DNA of 37,760 nt from Kiritimatiellia bacterium (GTDB taxonomy: Bacteria; Verrucomicrobiota; Kiritimatiellia; SLAD01), in assembly GCA_007134735.1 (NCBI GenBank), contig SLKG01000166.1, forward strand, positions 1 through 37,760. Reading direction: 5' to 3'. Below, one piece after another: positions 36,617 through 37,760 of this stretch. Under the pieces are notes generated by a model. The model worked only from the letters and a program-made list of their open reading frames with translations, did not search any database and was not told where the DNA came from. The translations under genes and the position numbers were made by a program. The stretch's first letter is position 1, and each line of letters opens with the position of its first letter.

Positions 36617-37760
36617 GGCGGAAAATGTTCGCCGTGTGGAGATGGCATGGATCACTCCGTTCCGTCGGTATGCCCCCGCCCTGCTGGTCGTGTGTGTGGC
36701 CGGCCTGCTTTCAGTGGCGTTCTGGGCCGCGCCCATCGAACGAGCGGCCTTTCGCAACGTCCAGGTTTTCACCGCGCTGCTGGCCGTGATCTACACGGCG
36801 TTGGCGGCACTGGTGGCACACCTCTGCGTTGAAGCCCGCCGCCAGGACACCATTGCAAAACGTGAACGCGCGGATGCGGAAAACCTGTATGGCCTGAGCG
36901 AACGGCTCGCCACCACGCTTGAGAGCATCGGGGAAGGAGTGATCACCACCGACCGGGACGGCATGATCACCTATGCGAACGGCGTCGCCGCGCACCTTAC
37001 CGGATGGCCGGTCTCCCGGGCGCTCGGCGCACCCATTCGAAAAGTCGTACGCATCATGCCCGAAAACAGCCGCAAGGCCATCGAACATCCGTTGGCCCGG
37101 GTACTCGAAGGCGGGGAACGCGTCCGTGAAGACGACGCCGTTGTGCTGTTGGATCCGAACGGCAAGAAATCTCACCTGATTGCATATCATGGGGAACCCA
37201 TCATTGATCGCGAGGGCTGGCTCGCCGGGGGTGTCCTGGTGTTACGGGACGTGACCCATTTGCGCGCCGTACAACGGCACCGCAAACAACTCATCGAAGA
37301 ATTGTCCCAGGCCAATGAACGTCTCCGCCGGGAAGTGGCCCATCGCGAGGAAGGCCGGCGCGCCGCGCTGAATATCATGCAAGATGCGCAACTCGCGCAA
37401 GCCGCTCTTCGGAAAAGCGAGGCCAACCTGCGCGAAACCAATGCCGCCCTCGAGGAATATGCACGAGTGGCCTCCCATGACCTCCAGGAGCCCCTCCGGA
37501 AAATCGAAAGTTTTGCCCAGGTGCTGGTCGAAGACTACGGCGACCGGTTCGATGAGCAGGGACGGGAATATCTGGATATCATGGTCCGCTCCACCCGTCG
37601 AATGCGTCAACTCATACGGGACATCCTTGCTTTTTCCCGGGCGGGCACTTCGGAACGCCCCTTTGTTCCTGTCGATTTGAACAATGTGCTGGCAATCGTC
37701 AAAGACCATCTCTCCGAACGCATCCAGGAACGAAACGCGCGCATTGTCACAGGCCGCCTA
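36582..37760 (+). CDS. Membrane PAS-domain sensor histidine kinase (runs off right edge)
   Basis: Open frame from ATG 36582 to window end, missing from the ORF track because it has no stop: MLHDEERAHVDKAENVRRVEMAWITPFRRYAPALLVVCVAGLLSVAFWAA...; PAS TLESIGEGVITTDRDGMITYANGVAAHLTGW; HisKA YARVASHDLQEPLRKIESFAQVLVEDYGDRFDEQGREYLDIMVRSTRRMRQLIRDILAFSR. Confidence 0.9.
   Translation, partial: MLHDEERAHVDKAENVRRVEMAWITPFRRYAPALLVVCVAGLLSVAFWAAPIERAAFRNVQVFTALLAVIYTALAALVAHLCVEARRQDTIAKRERADAENLYGLSERLATTLESIGEGVITTDRDGMITYANGVAAHLTGWPVSRALGAPIRKVVRIMPENSRKAIEHPLARVLEGGERVREDDAVVLLDPNGKKSHLIAYHGEPIIDREGWLAGGVLVLRDVTHLRAVQRHRKQLIEELSQANERLRREVAHREEGRRAALNIMQDAQLAQAALRKSEANLRETNAALEEYARVASHDLQEPLRKIESFAQVLVEDYGDRFDEQGREYLDIMVRSTRRMRQLIRDILAFSRAGTSERPFVPVDLNNVLAIVKDHLSERIQERNARIVTGRL

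Overview
The window is GC-rich bacterial chromosome whose gene content and repeat style suggest a PVC-superphylum-like Gram-negative (inferred from gene order and repeats, not proven). The housekeeping backbone includes lpxA and fabZ, a TolQ/ExbB-type motor with two ExbD-like partners, and a PpiC/SurA-type lipoprotein isomerase. It also includes tRNA-Leu(CAG), an aromatic amino acid cluster (pheA-hisC-aroF-tyrA-aroA) running into cmk and plsC, an ispD-like gene, scpB/scpA, trpS and smc. From about 20.7 to 29.2 kb there is a more accessory stretch: two divergent endonuclease/exonuclease/phosphatase (EEP) proteins, one of them very large and modular, plus a subtilisin-like protease. Hairpin repeats are interspersed among these genes. 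The right end carries a three-gene signalling cluster: PhnD-TM-PAS without a kinase, REC-GAF-PAS-GAF, and TM-PAS-histidine kinase running off the edge. The best second-look items are: (i) a repeated 103-bp unit, three ungapped copies, with compensatory pairs consistent with a multi-branched structured element; (ii) a family of covarying hairpins around the secreted-hydrolase genes; (iii) a TolQ-like motor with two paralogous ExbD-like subunits, of which only one keeps the conserved transmembrane Asp; (iv) the kinase-less PhnD-PAS sensor cluster preceded by a G10 tract at its start codon; (v) an IspD-like protein with an eroded nucleotide-binding loop. All alignments were done by eye; no searches or folding were run.
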